64,000 nucleotides of DNA from Sulfurimonas sp. hsl 1-7 (lineage in GTDB: Bacteria; Campylobacterota; Campylobacteria; Campylobacterales; Sulfurimonadaceae), in NCBI RefSeq assembly GCF_030577135.1, contig NZ_JAUIRR010000001.1, forward strand, positions 248,001 through 312,000. Direction: 5' to 3'. Positions 7,501 through 15,692 of this stretch are shown in pieces. Below the pieces are notes generated by a model. The model was not told the DNA's origin and searched no databases. It was given only the letters and a program-made list of their open reading frames with translations. A program made the position numbers and the translations under genes. Positions within the stretch are counted from its first letter, which is position 1; each line of letters opens with the position of its first letter.

Positions 7501-9160
7501 CGAGTCTGATTTCATTCAATCTCTTGAGAACTATCATTCAAAACATTTCGCTCATTATTATTACATAAACAAGTTGAGTGTGCTTTACATACAGAAAGAG
7601 TATAAAAAAGCATTGGATCTATCCAACGAAGGGAAAAAATTTGCATCTGATTCAAAAGGGATGCTACACAATACAGAGCATATTTTCTATGAAGCACTGA
7701 CAGTAGCCAAACTCTATGAATACGAAACCTTTGCCGTACAATTTAAGTATAAAAAAATTATTCAAAAAGCAAAGAAAAACTTTTACATGTGGTCTAAAGA
7801 GTGTGCAGAGAACTTTATGGCCAGAGCTTATCTTTTAGAAGCGGAACTCTATCGGCTTCAAGGAGATACAAACAAAGCTATAGAGCTTTATGAAGAAGCT
7901 TTAAATACTGCTATGATCTATATGCAGACAAACCTCATGGCAATTGCAAATAAGTTGACACAGGAGCTCTATGAAGAGCTCAATCAGAAAAAAGCTGCAC
8001 ATAGCTATGAAGAAGCATTTTTAGACAACCTAGTTGAATGGGGAATGGTAGAGAAAGGAGCTGAAGAAAGGATCGCAAAATTCGATATTGAAACGTTGAT
8101 GAAAGCTTCGGAAATTATCGTAAAAGAACAGCGTCTTTCAAATCTTTTACAGGCTCTTGTGAAAATTATTATTAAAAATTCCGGAGCGCAAAACGTTTTT
8201 CTACTCTTAAAAGAGGAGGAAGAACTTTTCATAGAGGCTCAATACTCTATTGATGATAATGATACTAAAGTGATGCAGCATCAGCCTTATATGGAGTCAC
8301 AAAAGATAGTACATCCGATAATTAACTATGTTTTACGCACGCAGAAATCTGTTGTTCTTGATAATCTCAATGAAAGCAAAATATTTTTTGATGTAAAAAA
8401 TTTCCATAAACAAATTAAGTCCCTTCTTTGTGCACCGTTGATCCTCAAAGGGGAGATAAAAGGGATGATTTATCTGGAAAACAATTTACTTCCGGGTGTG
8501 TTTACCGATGATAAAGTGGAACTTTTACAGTATCTCAGCGGACAAATAGCGATATCGATCGAGAATGCCGTTGTGTATCATAATCTGGAAAAAGCAGTTG
8601 CCTTACGGACAAAAGAGCTGGAGATTGCAAATAAACAGCTTGAAAAACTTTCAACTATCGATCCTCTTACAAAAATAGCTAACAGACGTCAGTTTGAAAC
8701 CCATATGCAAAACATCTGGAGCCTTGCGATACGTAAAGAGGTACCAACCTCTATTGTTATGTGTGATATAGACTATTTTAAAAAGATCAACGACACATAC
8801 GGACATATTGTCGGGGATCATGTTTTAAAGAATATTGCTGATATTATTCAAAACTCTTTAAAACGCACCTCAGACCTTGCTGCTAGATACGGTGGTGAGG
8901 AGTTTATTATTGCGTTGTACGATACTGACCTTGAAGGGGCTAAAAGAGTGTGTCAAAGTATTGCAGACATCCTTAAAAATGATCAAAATAACTTTGTTAT
9001 AGAGGGGGTTAAAATAGACCCATTTACCATCAGTTTCGGTGTATCTAGTCTCATACCTGAAAAAACACATAAATACCAACAGCTTGTAAAAAGTGCAGAT
9101 GAAGCTCTTTATGAAGCTAAACGTAACGGTAGGAATTGCATCGTTAGCTATGTAGTATAG
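4592..9160 (+). CDS. Pseudokinase - AAA ATPase - TPR - GAF - GGDEF hybrid signalling protein
   Basis: A 1522-residue cytoplasmic protein. Residues 1-185 match the C-lobe of a Ser/Thr kinase (YRAPEQ at 81-86, DIYSLG at 99-104), but the N-lobe, glycine loop and catalytic Lys are missing, and the HRD and DFG positions are not conserved, so it is probably a pseudokinase. An AAA_16-type NTPase follows, with Walker A GNSGVGKS (235-242) and Walker B YIDDLQ (363-368). Next come a long helical TPR-like region (about 600-1130), a GAF domain (about 1183-1330) and a GGDEF domain with intact GGEEF (about 1434-1438) and an RTSD inhibitory site five residues earlier. It should be an active, feedback-inhibited diguanylate cyclase. 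The TTG start is chosen because an in-frame TAG lies 18 bases upstream and overlaps the Shine-Dalgarno. Confidence 0.85.
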   Translation: MKEKYFDGIELDIYIQRNELDLQKFLYIAIELCKVIESSHKQNITLRTLSSSSILIDAENGLSVTIVPNDKENQDKKNRIYRAPEQNERISLTIDHSVDIYSLGVIFYEILSEKLEDESKNSQDFFYELFTKEFPSLHELDASIPITISNIIDKMMAKNRNERYSDILSVHVDLAKSLQQLKENGSVGIFQLNSFKPFFKFNMNGLIYGREVPEQEIQKIIRAREPLNTLISVYGNSGVGKSFFMNKVLQDNKEYFSHILELKLERYQQNAPYEILYDALRNFTKQILSEDEKVVEAYRKQLQNILGNEAQILIDVIPEIEVIIGKQPQITDISPVDKKARFDSMLFHFMELFFQSEKPFCIYIDDLQWADEVIIQWIQNILLKFNNLFVFVTYRNEEVKEEHEIRQMFKRLYSYDVKIEEIHLKGLQKEDIKELLFNTMQLDQVDAVAEIIVHKTDGNAFFVNQYIKQLQENNTIRFSHETLEWYCDLQKLQEMPISDNVFEVLSRRIGLLDEHVRSLLNIAACLGSHFTYTELQSIYADDTLFEDALDVAVKDEWIILQTNAEEKGYSFSHDKMQEAIYSKLDDETLSRIHYEIGIQILQKEHKLENKTLISCVNHLNIGYKLLQDRAPLIDLNVKASLHSKKSGDFTNALIYIKKAMEFIFSETSNITDVSILKERGECEHLCHNSDEAVYYYEQALQLSDSKIQKAQIYELLIKFYSDISDFQKAYETGRKATKLFGFNMPKSFFPPQFVFDFVRLKIKLKGKSIDTLCQLRDAEDEEFIYLVKLAANSLQAAYQIRPELCVANAIKIVTLCLQKGLTKESVIAFTVFGVIFQGGILGNHTLGFDYYRLSINMLQRFENTIQHAEVKFVSGYFATSWKQPASMTEKLWEEAYENGLEIGDWFHTGCAAAGITQSMFMRGVNLSLMLEKIEHFLVVLKNIGTMEQYGAVLSVKQAILNLQGKTAEFDESDFIQSLENYHSKHFAHYYYINKLSVLYIQKEYKKALDLSNEGKKFASDSKGMLHNTEHIFYEALTVAKLYEYETFAVQFKYKKIIQKAKKNFYMWSKECAENFMARAYLLEAELYRLQGDTNKAIELYEEALNTAMIYMQTNLMAIANKLTQELYEELNQKKAAHSYEEAFLDNLVEWGMVEKGAEERIAKFDIETLMKASEIIVKEQRLSNLLQALVKIIIKNSGAQNVFLLLKEEEELFIEAQYSIDDNDTKVMQHQPYMESQKIVHPIINYVLRTQKSVVLDNLNESKIFFDVKNFHKQIKSLLCAPLILKGEIKGMIYLENNLLPGVFTDDKVELLQYLSGQIAISIENAVVYHNLEKAVALRTKELEIANKQLEKLSTIDPLTKIANRRQFETHMQNIWSLAIRKEVPTSIVMCDIDYFKKINDTYGHIVGDHVLKNIADIIQNSLKRTSDLAARYGGEEFIIALYDTDLEGAKRVCQSIADILKNDQNNFVIEGVKIDPFTISFGVSSLIPEKTHKYQQLVKSADEALYEAKRNGRNCIVSYVV

Positions 9161-9269
9161 ATATTTTATTGAAAAGTTGAGGTGAATTATTTGTATCACA
9201 AAAGTAGAGCAACCTATAGTAACATTTGAGTTGAGAAATCTCCTTATTGGCTGTTTCTTTCGTGTAAAC

Positions 9270-9297
9270 TTGCAAAAATGATAAAATCTTGTATAAT
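9270..9297 (+). promoter_or_regulatory. Sigma70-type promoter of the PAS/GGDEF gene
   Basis: A consensus -10 TATAAT lies at 9292-9297, with TTGCAA at about 9270-9275 as a -35 candidate. The start codon is 40 bases downstream, after an AAGG ribosome site. Confidence 0.6.
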
Positions 9298-9336
9298 TTG
9301 ATATGTTTTTTTTAGTTTAATAAAGTAAGGATTGCT

Positions 9337-10173
9337 TTGAATAGTTCTGATAAATATCCCTTTGAAGAGACATCGTTAAAAATTATTGAATCTTTGATAG
9401 ATATGCAAAAAGATTTAGTATTTGTATATCATGATAACGAGCCGATACTCTTTAATAAAGCGAGTAGAAATTTCTTTGGGCTTGAGAGCCTTGAGCAATT
9501 TGCCAGAGAATACGGGACACTTGAAAATAGGTTTATGCCACATGATTTTTATTTCCATGCAGGCAAAATCGAAAATCAGCAAACTTGGCGAGAGGCAATT
9601 AAATCTTTAGATGAAGCTGACCGCATTGTGAGTATGTTAAATCATAAAATCAAACCGCATGCTTTTTCCGTAACTGTTGAAAATCCTTTAGACGGGTACG
9701 AATTGGTCTTTTTCCATGACATTACAACTGATTTGATCAAACGTATTATGACTGAAAACAAGACAAATCTCGACCCTGATACGGGAGCATATAATAGAAA
9801 CTATTTTGAACATATCTCTCCAAGGCTCATAAGTGCTGCAACATTTAACGAAAAGCTTCTGGGTATCTGTTTAATAGAACTTGCAAGTGATGAAACAAGT
9901 TTAGTTCAAAGTGTTTCCCAAACTATTAAAGATAATATACGCCATGATGATATGCTTGTACGTTGGAATAAAAAAAGTTTTATGGTGATTTTTTTAGTCG
10001 GATCTCCAGAACATGCACAATTAGTCGGCCGTAAAATTGTCAATAATCTTAATCTATCTCAACCGGTTCAAACGAGCATGAGTGTGCAAGGTGATGAAGA
10101 TAACATTCAAACAATTATACAACGTTGTGAAAATGCGCTCAGAGAGACAAACGATACCTTTTCAATTGTATAG
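9337..10173 (+). CDS. PAS domain protein with degenerate GGDEF domain
   Basis: A 278-residue soluble protein. The N-terminal ~130 residues look like a PAS sensor (FVYHDNEPILFNKASRNFFG at about 29-48; FFHDITTD at 125-132). The rest is a GGDEF fold recognisable from DPDTGAYNRNYFE (146-158), which matches the D-x-LTG-L-x-NRR entry motif. At the active site GGDEF is replaced by NKKSF (211-215), so no cyclase activity is expected; a GTP- or c-di-GMP-binding or scaffold role is more likely. TTG start with TAAGG six bases upstream. It lies between the cyclase hybrid and a convergent EAL gene, only six bases from the latter's stop. Confidence 0.7.
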   Translation: MNSSDKYPFEETSLKIIESLIDMQKDLVFVYHDNEPILFNKASRNFFGLESLEQFAREYGTLENRFMPHDFYFHAGKIENQQTWREAIKSLDEADRIVSMLNHKIKPHAFSVTVENPLDGYELVFFHDITTDLIKRIMTENKTNLDPDTGAYNRNYFEHISPRLISAATFNEKLLGICLIELASDETSLVQSVSQTIKDNIRHDDMLVRWNKKSFMVIFLVGSPEHAQLVGRKIVNNLNLSQPVQTSMSVQGDEDNIQTIIQRCENALRETNDTFSIV

Positions 10174-10179
10174 ACTTGT

Positions 10180-12477
10180 TTAGGCTACATCAAGATTGTA
10201 TCTAATGATAGAACTTGGTTTGCCTATATAATATCCTTGAGAGTAGTCAATCCCTAAATTTTTTAAATAATTAAATATCTCAATGTTTTCAACATATTCT
10301 GCGATTGTTTTGAGAGAAAGCTCCTCACATAATAACTTGATATTTTTAACGAGTTTTTGCGCTTTTGGATCAGTGAGTATATCTCTGATAAGTGAGCCGT
10401 CAAGCTTTATGTAGTCGATATAATCACTTAAAGCTATAATGTGTTGAAAGTTTGAATAACCGCTTCCAAAATCATCAATAGCTACTCGACATTTGGCCTC
10501 TTTGAGGTTTTTTATAAATTTATAAAAGAATTGATAATCATTAATATTTTCCGACTCAACAATCTCTACAACCAGTTTGTTATGAACTTTATATTCCTCA
10601 ATTTTGGAAAATAAAAAGGTTTGAAAAGTCTCATCTTGAACATCTTCAATACTTAAGTTGATCGAAAATTCAAACGGTTTATTTTGAAAATATGCAAATG
10701 ATTGTTCCACTAACATACGTGTTAAAGATTTATACTTTTTTAACTCTTTGGCGATAGGGATAAATGTATCTGGATAGAGTAACTGCTCGCCGTTTTTAAT
10801 TCTCATAAGTGTCTCATATTTTTCTATAATACCGGTTTCATTGTTGATAATAGGTTGGTAATGAAGTTCTAGTTTTTTATTGTCAATAGCTTGCTTTACA
10901 CTTTGAGCTACTTTGAGATTTTTTTTGTTTGTTTCAACACTATGTGGATGAAGATTCCTATAGATGTAATAATCATGTTTTTGATCGATGGCATGTTCAA
11001 GTGCAACTTCTGCTTCTTTGAGTTCATCAATGTTGTTATTAAGTTGTTCCGGAGTACTCGCACCGATAGTGATATCGAGTAAAACTTCAATATCGTCTTC
11101 TACCTGGAATGTATGAGCTTCTAAATAGTTATGAATTTTACGTAAAAATTTTTTCATCATATCTAAGTTGTGATAATTATATTTTAATGCAAATCCTTCG
11201 TTATTGTAACGATACACTTTTGCTAAATGCTCCTCGGTACATTCACTAAGTGTCTTAGCAACCATTTGCATTAATTTATTTGCGATCTCATGACCGTAAA
11301 TATTTTGAATTTTGATGTAATTATTGATATGTATCAACACGATCACAGATTGTTTAAATTCATGCTGTTGTAAATCAATAAAAAGGCAACGGCGATTTGG
11401 TATTTTTGTCAACTCATCAATATTTTTAGTATTGTTCATTCTTTTTTGCATAACTGCGGGGATTTTTGAGAAAAAATATACAACCGGTAAAAGAGCTATC
11501 GCTAAAAAAATTAAAAAATATATAAATTTATTTTGAATCGAATTGATATCTTGGCTTATCTGATCAAATTTTAAATCCATAATCATTTTTAGGTTTTGTC
11601 CGTTTTTTATATTGTCGATTTCAGCAGAATAAAATCTCTCTCCGTAATAGTAAGGTTGTGCAAGGAGTTCATCAGCTGTCTTTTTAGCAAAAGTATCAAA
11701 AATAGTTTTACTCTCAAACTGATCACCCTCTATACCCCCATGGTTATTATTATTAAGGATATAACGACCTTTATCATCTATGATATAGATATTATAGAAC
11801 GTAGCTTCATTGAGTTTTTTGAACAATGTGTGCAGGGAGATGTTGTAGATCAGCATTCCACGTTGTACACCCTGATTGTCATACAAAACTTTTCCAAGAC
11901 GTATTGTCGCTTTTTTAGGGAGTTCTATCTTATTGTGTTCTATATTTAAATCGATGTTCGATATCCCGATTTCACCTTGAGATAACCCTTTAAATTGTTC
12001 AAAATAATCTCTATGTGATTTATCTTGCAGTAAAGAGGTGGGAACAACATAATATTTGGTTTCTTTAGAGTTGGCATCACGGACTATACGTTCTATCCTT
12101 ACTTTTTCAACACCGTCCATATCTAAAAGACGTATTTGAAAAATATCCGGAAAAGATTTTTCTATAGTTAAAAAGAGGTTTTCTACAATCTCTTTGTCAT
12201 TTTGAGCATTAATGTATTTATTGAGATACACATTCTCAGAGAGAACATTTAAAGAGGAGATGTAAGAGTTGAAAAAATCGTTTATATACTCTTCTCTTTC
12301 AAGAAATTTGTTTTTGAAGTGCTGAATAGATACGGTTGAGACATCATTTTTATTTACTATGTTAAAGATACTTACCATGGCTACGATGAATATAAATGCA
12401 CCCAAGAGATAAGCTATGAGATAGATTTTAGTATTTGTAAGTTGTGAAAACCATCTGTCTAAAATTCGTTCCTGCAC
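10180..12477 (-). CDS. Membrane sensor with degenerate GGDEF and EAL phosphodiesterase domain
   Basis: A 765-residue protein. A first membrane helix (about 17-40), a large periplasmic Cache-like sensor region (about 42-310) and a second helix (about 320-342) lead to a GGDEF domain whose signature is broken (NNEGF) and a C-terminal EAL domain. The EAL domain keeps its metal and catalytic residues: ETL in place of EAL, the INLS Asn, the VEIVES Glu, DDFGSGYSN, the IKLDGS Lys and the TIAEYVEN Glu. It therefore probably hydrolyses c-di-GMP in response to a periplasmic ligand, with the GGDEF part regulatory. It is transcribed towards the cyclase genes and shares an upstream region with the divergent response-regulator gene. 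Confidence 0.85.
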   Translation of the reverse strand: MQERILDRWFSQLTNTKIYLIAYLLGAFIFIVAMVSIFNIVNKNDVSTVSIQHFKNKFLEREEYINDFFNSYISSLNVLSENVYLNKYINAQNDKEIVENLFLTIEKSFPDIFQIRLLDMDGVEKVRIERIVRDANSKETKYYVVPTSLLQDKSHRDYFEQFKGLSQGEIGISNIDLNIEHNKIELPKKATIRLGKVLYDNQGVQRGMLIYNISLHTLFKKLNEATFYNIYIIDDKGRYILNNNNHGGIEGDQFESKTIFDTFAKKTADELLAQPYYYGERFYSAEIDNIKNGQNLKMIMDLKFDQISQDINSIQNKFIYFLIFLAIALLPVVYFFSKIPAVMQKRMNNTKNIDELTKIPNRRCLFIDLQQHEFKQSVIVLIHINNYIKIQNIYGHEIANKLMQMVAKTLSECTEEHLAKVYRYNNEGFALKYNYHNLDMMKKFLRKIHNYLEAHTFQVEDDIEVLLDITIGASTPEQLNNNIDELKEAEVALEHAIDQKHDYYIYRNLHPHSVETNKKNLKVAQSVKQAIDNKKLELHYQPIINNETGIIEKYETLMRIKNGEQLLYPDTFIPIAKELKKYKSLTRMLVEQSFAYFQNKPFEFSINLSIEDVQDETFQTFLFSKIEEYKVHNKLVVEIVESENINDYQFFYKFIKNLKEAKCRVAIDDFGSGYSNFQHIIALSDYIDYIKLDGSLIRDILTDPKAQKLVKNIKLLCEELSLKTIAEYVENIEIFNYLKNLGIDYSQGYYIGKPSSIIRYNLDVA

Positions 12478-12578
12478 TGTAAACTCCTTTCTTGTTTAAT
12501 AAAAAAATTATTTTTAACTTTAAGTGCAATTTTAGTCTTTATAAATGGATTAAAAATGGATTTTTATCTTTTTTAGTG

Positions 12579-12584
12579 TAAAAT
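12579..12584 (+). promoter_or_regulatory. -10 box of the response-regulator gene
   Basis: TAAAAT preceded by an extended TG and a T-rich upstream stretch, the usual Campylobacterota sigma70 pattern. It lies about 22 bases before the start codon, which follows a GGAG ribosome site. Confidence 0.55.
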
Positions 12585-12605
12585 AGCTGAAATAACGGAG
12601 AGATA

Positions 12606-13265
12606 ATGAAAGTATTGATTGTTGATCGAGATAAAGAGCTTGCGAATGAATTACAAGAGTATTTCAGGAAGAAAAGTATTGAGATAGATCTATTATATTC
12701 ATACGATAAAATTCTTGAAGAGTATAACCAGGTGAATCTTCATGAATATGACAGCTTTATTTTTGAGATAGATAATGAAAACCAACAGGCGCTAGATATA
12801 CTGGATTATATGAATATTTTAGAGATAGACAAACCGGTGATCTTTATCTCTAAAGAGAAGGGGATAGATCTGCTATCTAAAGCATTTGCTATGGGTGGAG
12901 AAGATTTTATTACGAAGCCGTTTCATATAAAAGAGTTAGAGTTACGGATGCTCAAAGGTATTAGAAAAAAGATCTCAAAAGATGAGATTGAACTTCCCAA
13001 TGAATATACTTACATATACTCAGAATACGCAGTTGCCAAACATCACTCCTATATCGATATGACAATGAAACAAAAACAACTGTTATATCTGCTCATTACA
13101 AATAAAAACAATTTAGTGACATATTCAATGATCGCGGATTATGTATATAACGGAAAAGAGTTTAGCAACAATGCAATTGCAACCCATATTCGAGATATTA
13201 GAAAAAAACTGCCAGGGATCCCTATTAAAGCTATCAAAGGTCATGGATATATCTTAAAGGTATAG
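12606..13265 (+). CDS. OmpR-family response regulator with Glu at the phospho-acceptor site
   Basis: A 219-residue protein with an N-terminal receiver domain (1-112) and a C-terminal winged-helix DNA-binding domain ending in the typical IRDIRKKL...IKAIKGHGYIL recognition-helix and wing pattern. In the receiver the conserved Lys is present (K104 in FITKPF) and one acidic-pocket residue is kept (D7), but the next position is Arg (R8). The phospho-acceptor aligns with E54 (FIFEID) instead of Asp. Glu there often mimics phosphorylation, so the protein may be constitutively on and independent of a kinase. No histidine kinase gene is adjacent. It is divergent from the EAL gene, a possible target. 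Confidence 0.82.
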   Translation: MKVLIVDRDKELANELQEYFRKKSIEIDLLYSYDKILEEYNQVNLHEYDSFIFEIDNENQQALDILDYMNILEIDKPVIFISKEKGIDLLSKAFAMGGEDFITKPFHIKELELRMLKGIRKKISKDEIELPNEYTYIYSEYAVAKHHSYIDMTMKQKQLLYLLITNKNNLVTYSMIADYVYNGKEFSNNAIATHIRDIRKKLPGIPIKAIKGHGYILKV

Positions 13266-13298
13266 CTCAAATTTACTATAGACAAAACTCTATTATGA

Positions 13299-13304
13299 TA
13301 CAAT
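13299..13304 (+). promoter_or_regulatory. -10 box of the UbiD gene
   Basis: TACAAT, about 30 bases before the start codon and after the preceding gene's stop. It is T/A-rich upstream, without a clear -35, as is usual in this phylum. Confidence 0.45.
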
Positions 13305-13333
13305 TGCCTTAAAACTATTATAGAGATTTTAGA

Positions 13334-15151
13334 ATGAAAAATACTATTGCACTATTGCAAAAACATAATGAATTAAAAGTAATTGATACAGAATTAGATA
13401 TCTATTTGGAGATCCCACACCTCGCTTATGCTGAGGTGAAAAAAGACGAAGCAGGCAAAGCACTTCTTTTTACAAACGTGATCGATAAAAAAACAGGACA
13501 TAAGTTTGAAGAGCCTGTACTTATGAATGTATTTGGTTCATTTAAAAGATGTGAACTTCTTTTTGGTCGCAAGATCGAGAGCGTTGCTGATGAGATCACA
13601 AAACTGCTTCATATGAAACCACCTGCATCATTTCGTGAAAAACTTTCAATGGCAGGCGAACTGTTTCAATTAAAAAATATTTTTCCAAAACGTTTAAAAT
13701 CAAAAGGTGCATGTCAAGAGATCATCCATCTTGAAAATGATATAGATCTTACAAAACTGCCGGTACTTACAACATGGGAACAAGACGGTGGACCTTTTAT
13801 CACTATGGGGCAGGTTTATACACAGTCACTTGACGGCGAGATGGTAAATCTTGGAATGTATAGATTGCAAGTGTACGATAAGAACCATCTTGGGATGCAC
13901 TGGCAGATCCATAAAGACTCTTCACACTTCTTCGATCAGTACCAAAAAGCGGGGAAAAAGATGCCTGTATCTATTGGAATCGGTGGTGATCCACTCTATA
14001 CTTGGTGTGCAACTGCTCCGCTTCCTTACGGTGTAAATGAACTTTTAATGTACGGACTTATCAAGAAGCAACCGGCTGAGCTTGTAAAATCGATGACAAA
14101 TCCGCTTTATATTCCAAAAGATGTAGATTACGTGATCGAGGGGTGGGTAGATCCTTCTACGTTAAAAGTAGAGGGACCATTCGGTGATCATACGGGATAT
14201 TATACTTTAGAGGAACCGTATCCTGTTCTAGAAGTTTCTGCAATTACAATGAAGCGGGACAGAACTTTCCTGGCAACGGTTGTTGGTAAACCGCCGTTAG
14301 AAGATAAATATATGGGCTGGGCAACAGGAAAGATCTTTTTCCCGTTACTAAAAACTACAACACCTGATCTTATTGACTATCATATGCCTGAAAATGCAGG
14401 TTTTCACAATTTGATCTTGGCAAAGATGCAGCCGCTTTATAAAGGGCATGCAAAACAGTTTATGCACGCTTTTTGGGGAGCAGGGCAGATGAGTTTTGTG
14501 AAACATGCAATTTTTGTGGATGAAAATGCACCTTCGCTTGAAAACTATGAAGCGTTTGCAACATATGTGCTTAATCGTTTCACTCCAAAATCTATGTTTA
14601 TCACAGAAGGGATCTTAGATGCACTTGATCACTCTTCACCAGAAGCGTTAGTAGGTGGAAAACTTGGAATCGATGCAACATCGGCAAACAAAGTGGAACC
14701 GCCACAGCTTCTTGGTGATGCAGAGTTGTTGGAAAAAGTAAAAGAGCTTATTCCGGATGCTGTAGATCTGCATCAGTTTATGAGAAGAACAAACAATCCT
14801 ATAACAGTGATCAGTGTAAATAAAATGAAAAATGCCAAAGAGTATTTTGATGCCTTGTTACCGTTAAGTACAAATATCAGAATAGTAGTGTTTGTAGATG
14901 CTAAGAAAAATGATGTTCGTAATGCGTATATGCTTGTATGGAGAGTGACAAATAATATTGATGCACTTCGTGATATATACAAATCAGGGTTAATGGTAGG
15001 TATTGACGGAACAAACAAAAATGAACTTGACGGTTTTACAAGAGAATGGCCTGACGATGTTGATTGTACAATGTCGGTTGTGAATCATTTAAAAAATATT
15101 AGAGTTTGGGATCTTGATGAAGATTTATTCAAAAAGTTCCAATTGTTATAG
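13334..15151 (+). CDS. ubiD: UbiD-family decarboxylase, menaquinone (futalosine pathway) type
   Basis: A 605-residue UbiD-family enzyme, cytoplasmic and probably dependent on prenylated FMN made by a UbiX protein. Recognisable blocks are PVLTTWEQDGGPFITMG near residue 138, a GGDPLYTW segment near 220, and the EGPFGDHTGYY block near 280 that carries the catalytic acidic/Arg set. The length exceeds classical E. coli UbiD (497) and fits the menaquinone-type decarboxylases of bacteria using the futalosine route, the expected quinone pathway in Campylobacterota. Such proteins are also called MqnL or SCO4490-type; the symbol ubiD follows general usage. It stands in its own transcription unit. Confidence 0.88.
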   Translation: MKNTIALLQKHNELKVIDTELDIYLEIPHLAYAEVKKDEAGKALLFTNVIDKKTGHKFEEPVLMNVFGSFKRCELLFGRKIESVADEITKLLHMKPPASFREKLSMAGELFQLKNIFPKRLKSKGACQEIIHLENDIDLTKLPVLTTWEQDGGPFITMGQVYTQSLDGEMVNLGMYRLQVYDKNHLGMHWQIHKDSSHFFDQYQKAGKKMPVSIGIGGDPLYTWCATAPLPYGVNELLMYGLIKKQPAELVKSMTNPLYIPKDVDYVIEGWVDPSTLKVEGPFGDHTGYYTLEEPYPVLEVSAITMKRDRTFLATVVGKPPLEDKYMGWATGKIFFPLLKTTTPDLIDYHMPENAGFHNLILAKMQPLYKGHAKQFMHAFWGAGQMSFVKHAIFVDENAPSLENYEAFATYVLNRFTPKSMFITEGILDALDHSSPEALVGGKLGIDATSANKVEPPQLLGDAELLEKVKELIPDAVDLHQFMRRTNNPITVISVNKMKNAKEYFDALLPLSTNIRIVVFVDAKKNDVRNAYMLVWRVTNNIDALRDIYKSGLMVGIDGTNKNELDGFTREWPDDVDCTMSVVNHLKNIRVWDLDEDLFKKFQLL

Positions 15152-15194
15152 GATTGTGATAGTTTTTATTAAATTGATTCAAATCTAAGCTTCA

Positions 15195-15200
15195 TATAAT
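15195..15200 (+). promoter_or_regulatory. -10 box of the small cytochrome gene
   Basis: Consensus TATAAT, 47 bases before the preferred ATG. Confidence 0.5.
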
Positions 15201-15246
15201 AATTTCTAATGTAATATGACTTCTATTTATATTTTAAGGCTTGAAA

Positions 15247-15582
15247 ATGACTAAATTTGTATTTGCTGCGTCGGCAGCTTTAATACTATTATTCTCGTCA
15301 GCTGATGCAGCTATTTATAAAGGACAAAAAGAGTTTGTCAAGAATTGTGTAAAATGTCATGATAGTGGGCAAACATTTGTAGCCAGTCATAAAATGAGAT
15401 ATTGGAAGAAAATGATGGCTAAAAAAGGGAAGCTGTTAGCAGAACTGCATTTGGAAAATCCAAAAGCGAAAAAGTCATGGAAGTACTTTCAAAGCAAAAA
15501 ATATACAAAAAAGATTAAACATCTTAAACAGTTTCTAGTAGAGTATGCAAAAGATAGTGGAAACGTACCTGCTTGTAACTAA
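15247..15582 (+). CDS. Small periplasmic mono-haem cytochrome c-like protein
   Basis: A small exported protein of 111 residues from the preferred ATG. The signal peptide (TKFVFAASAALILLFSSADA) ends around residue 22, followed by a single haem-binding CVKCH motif. The C-terminal half is very Lys-rich and basic. The ATG at 15247 is preferred over the TTG six bases upstream because AAGG at 15236-15239 is then properly spaced. It is probably a periplasmic electron carrier or haem protein; no distal Met is obvious, and the partner is unknown. It is monocistronic, bounded by its own -10 box and a strong hairpin terminator. Confidence 0.75.
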   Translation: MTKFVFAASAALILLFSSADAAIYKGQKEFVKNCVKCHDSGQTFVASHKMRYWKKMMAKKGKLLAELHLENPKAKKSWKYFQSKKYTKKIKHLKQFLVEYAKDSGNVPACN

Positions 15583-15591
15583 AATAGTATA

Positions 15592-15624
15592 AAATATAGA
15601 CTTATAAAGCTTAAGTCTATATTT
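15592..15624 (+). terminator. Hairpin terminator after the small cytochrome gene
   Basis: A perfect 13-bp stem (AAATATAGACTTA / TAAGTCTATATTT) with a 7-base loop starts ten bases after the stop codon, and the 3' side ends in TTT-CCTCTTT. The stem is AT-rich but long and exact. Confidence 0.7.
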
Positions 15625-15651
15625 CCTCTTTGTAAAATCACCTAATTTCGG

Positions 15652-15657
15652 TAAAAT
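15652..15657 (+). promoter_or_regulatory. -10 box of argH
   Basis: TAAAAT (preceded by GG) 36 bases before the start codon; a second TAAAAT lies at 15632-15637. Either could serve argH. Confidence 0.45.
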
Positions 15658-15692
15658 ATCAAACTTTTTTAAAAAATTTCAAGGAAACTCTT

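Noticed and set aside
8870-9199. Minus-strand open frame of 109 codons at the end of the cyclase hybrid
   Set aside because: It is antisense to the GGDEF domain, which has strong motif support; the minus-strand translation has no domain signature.
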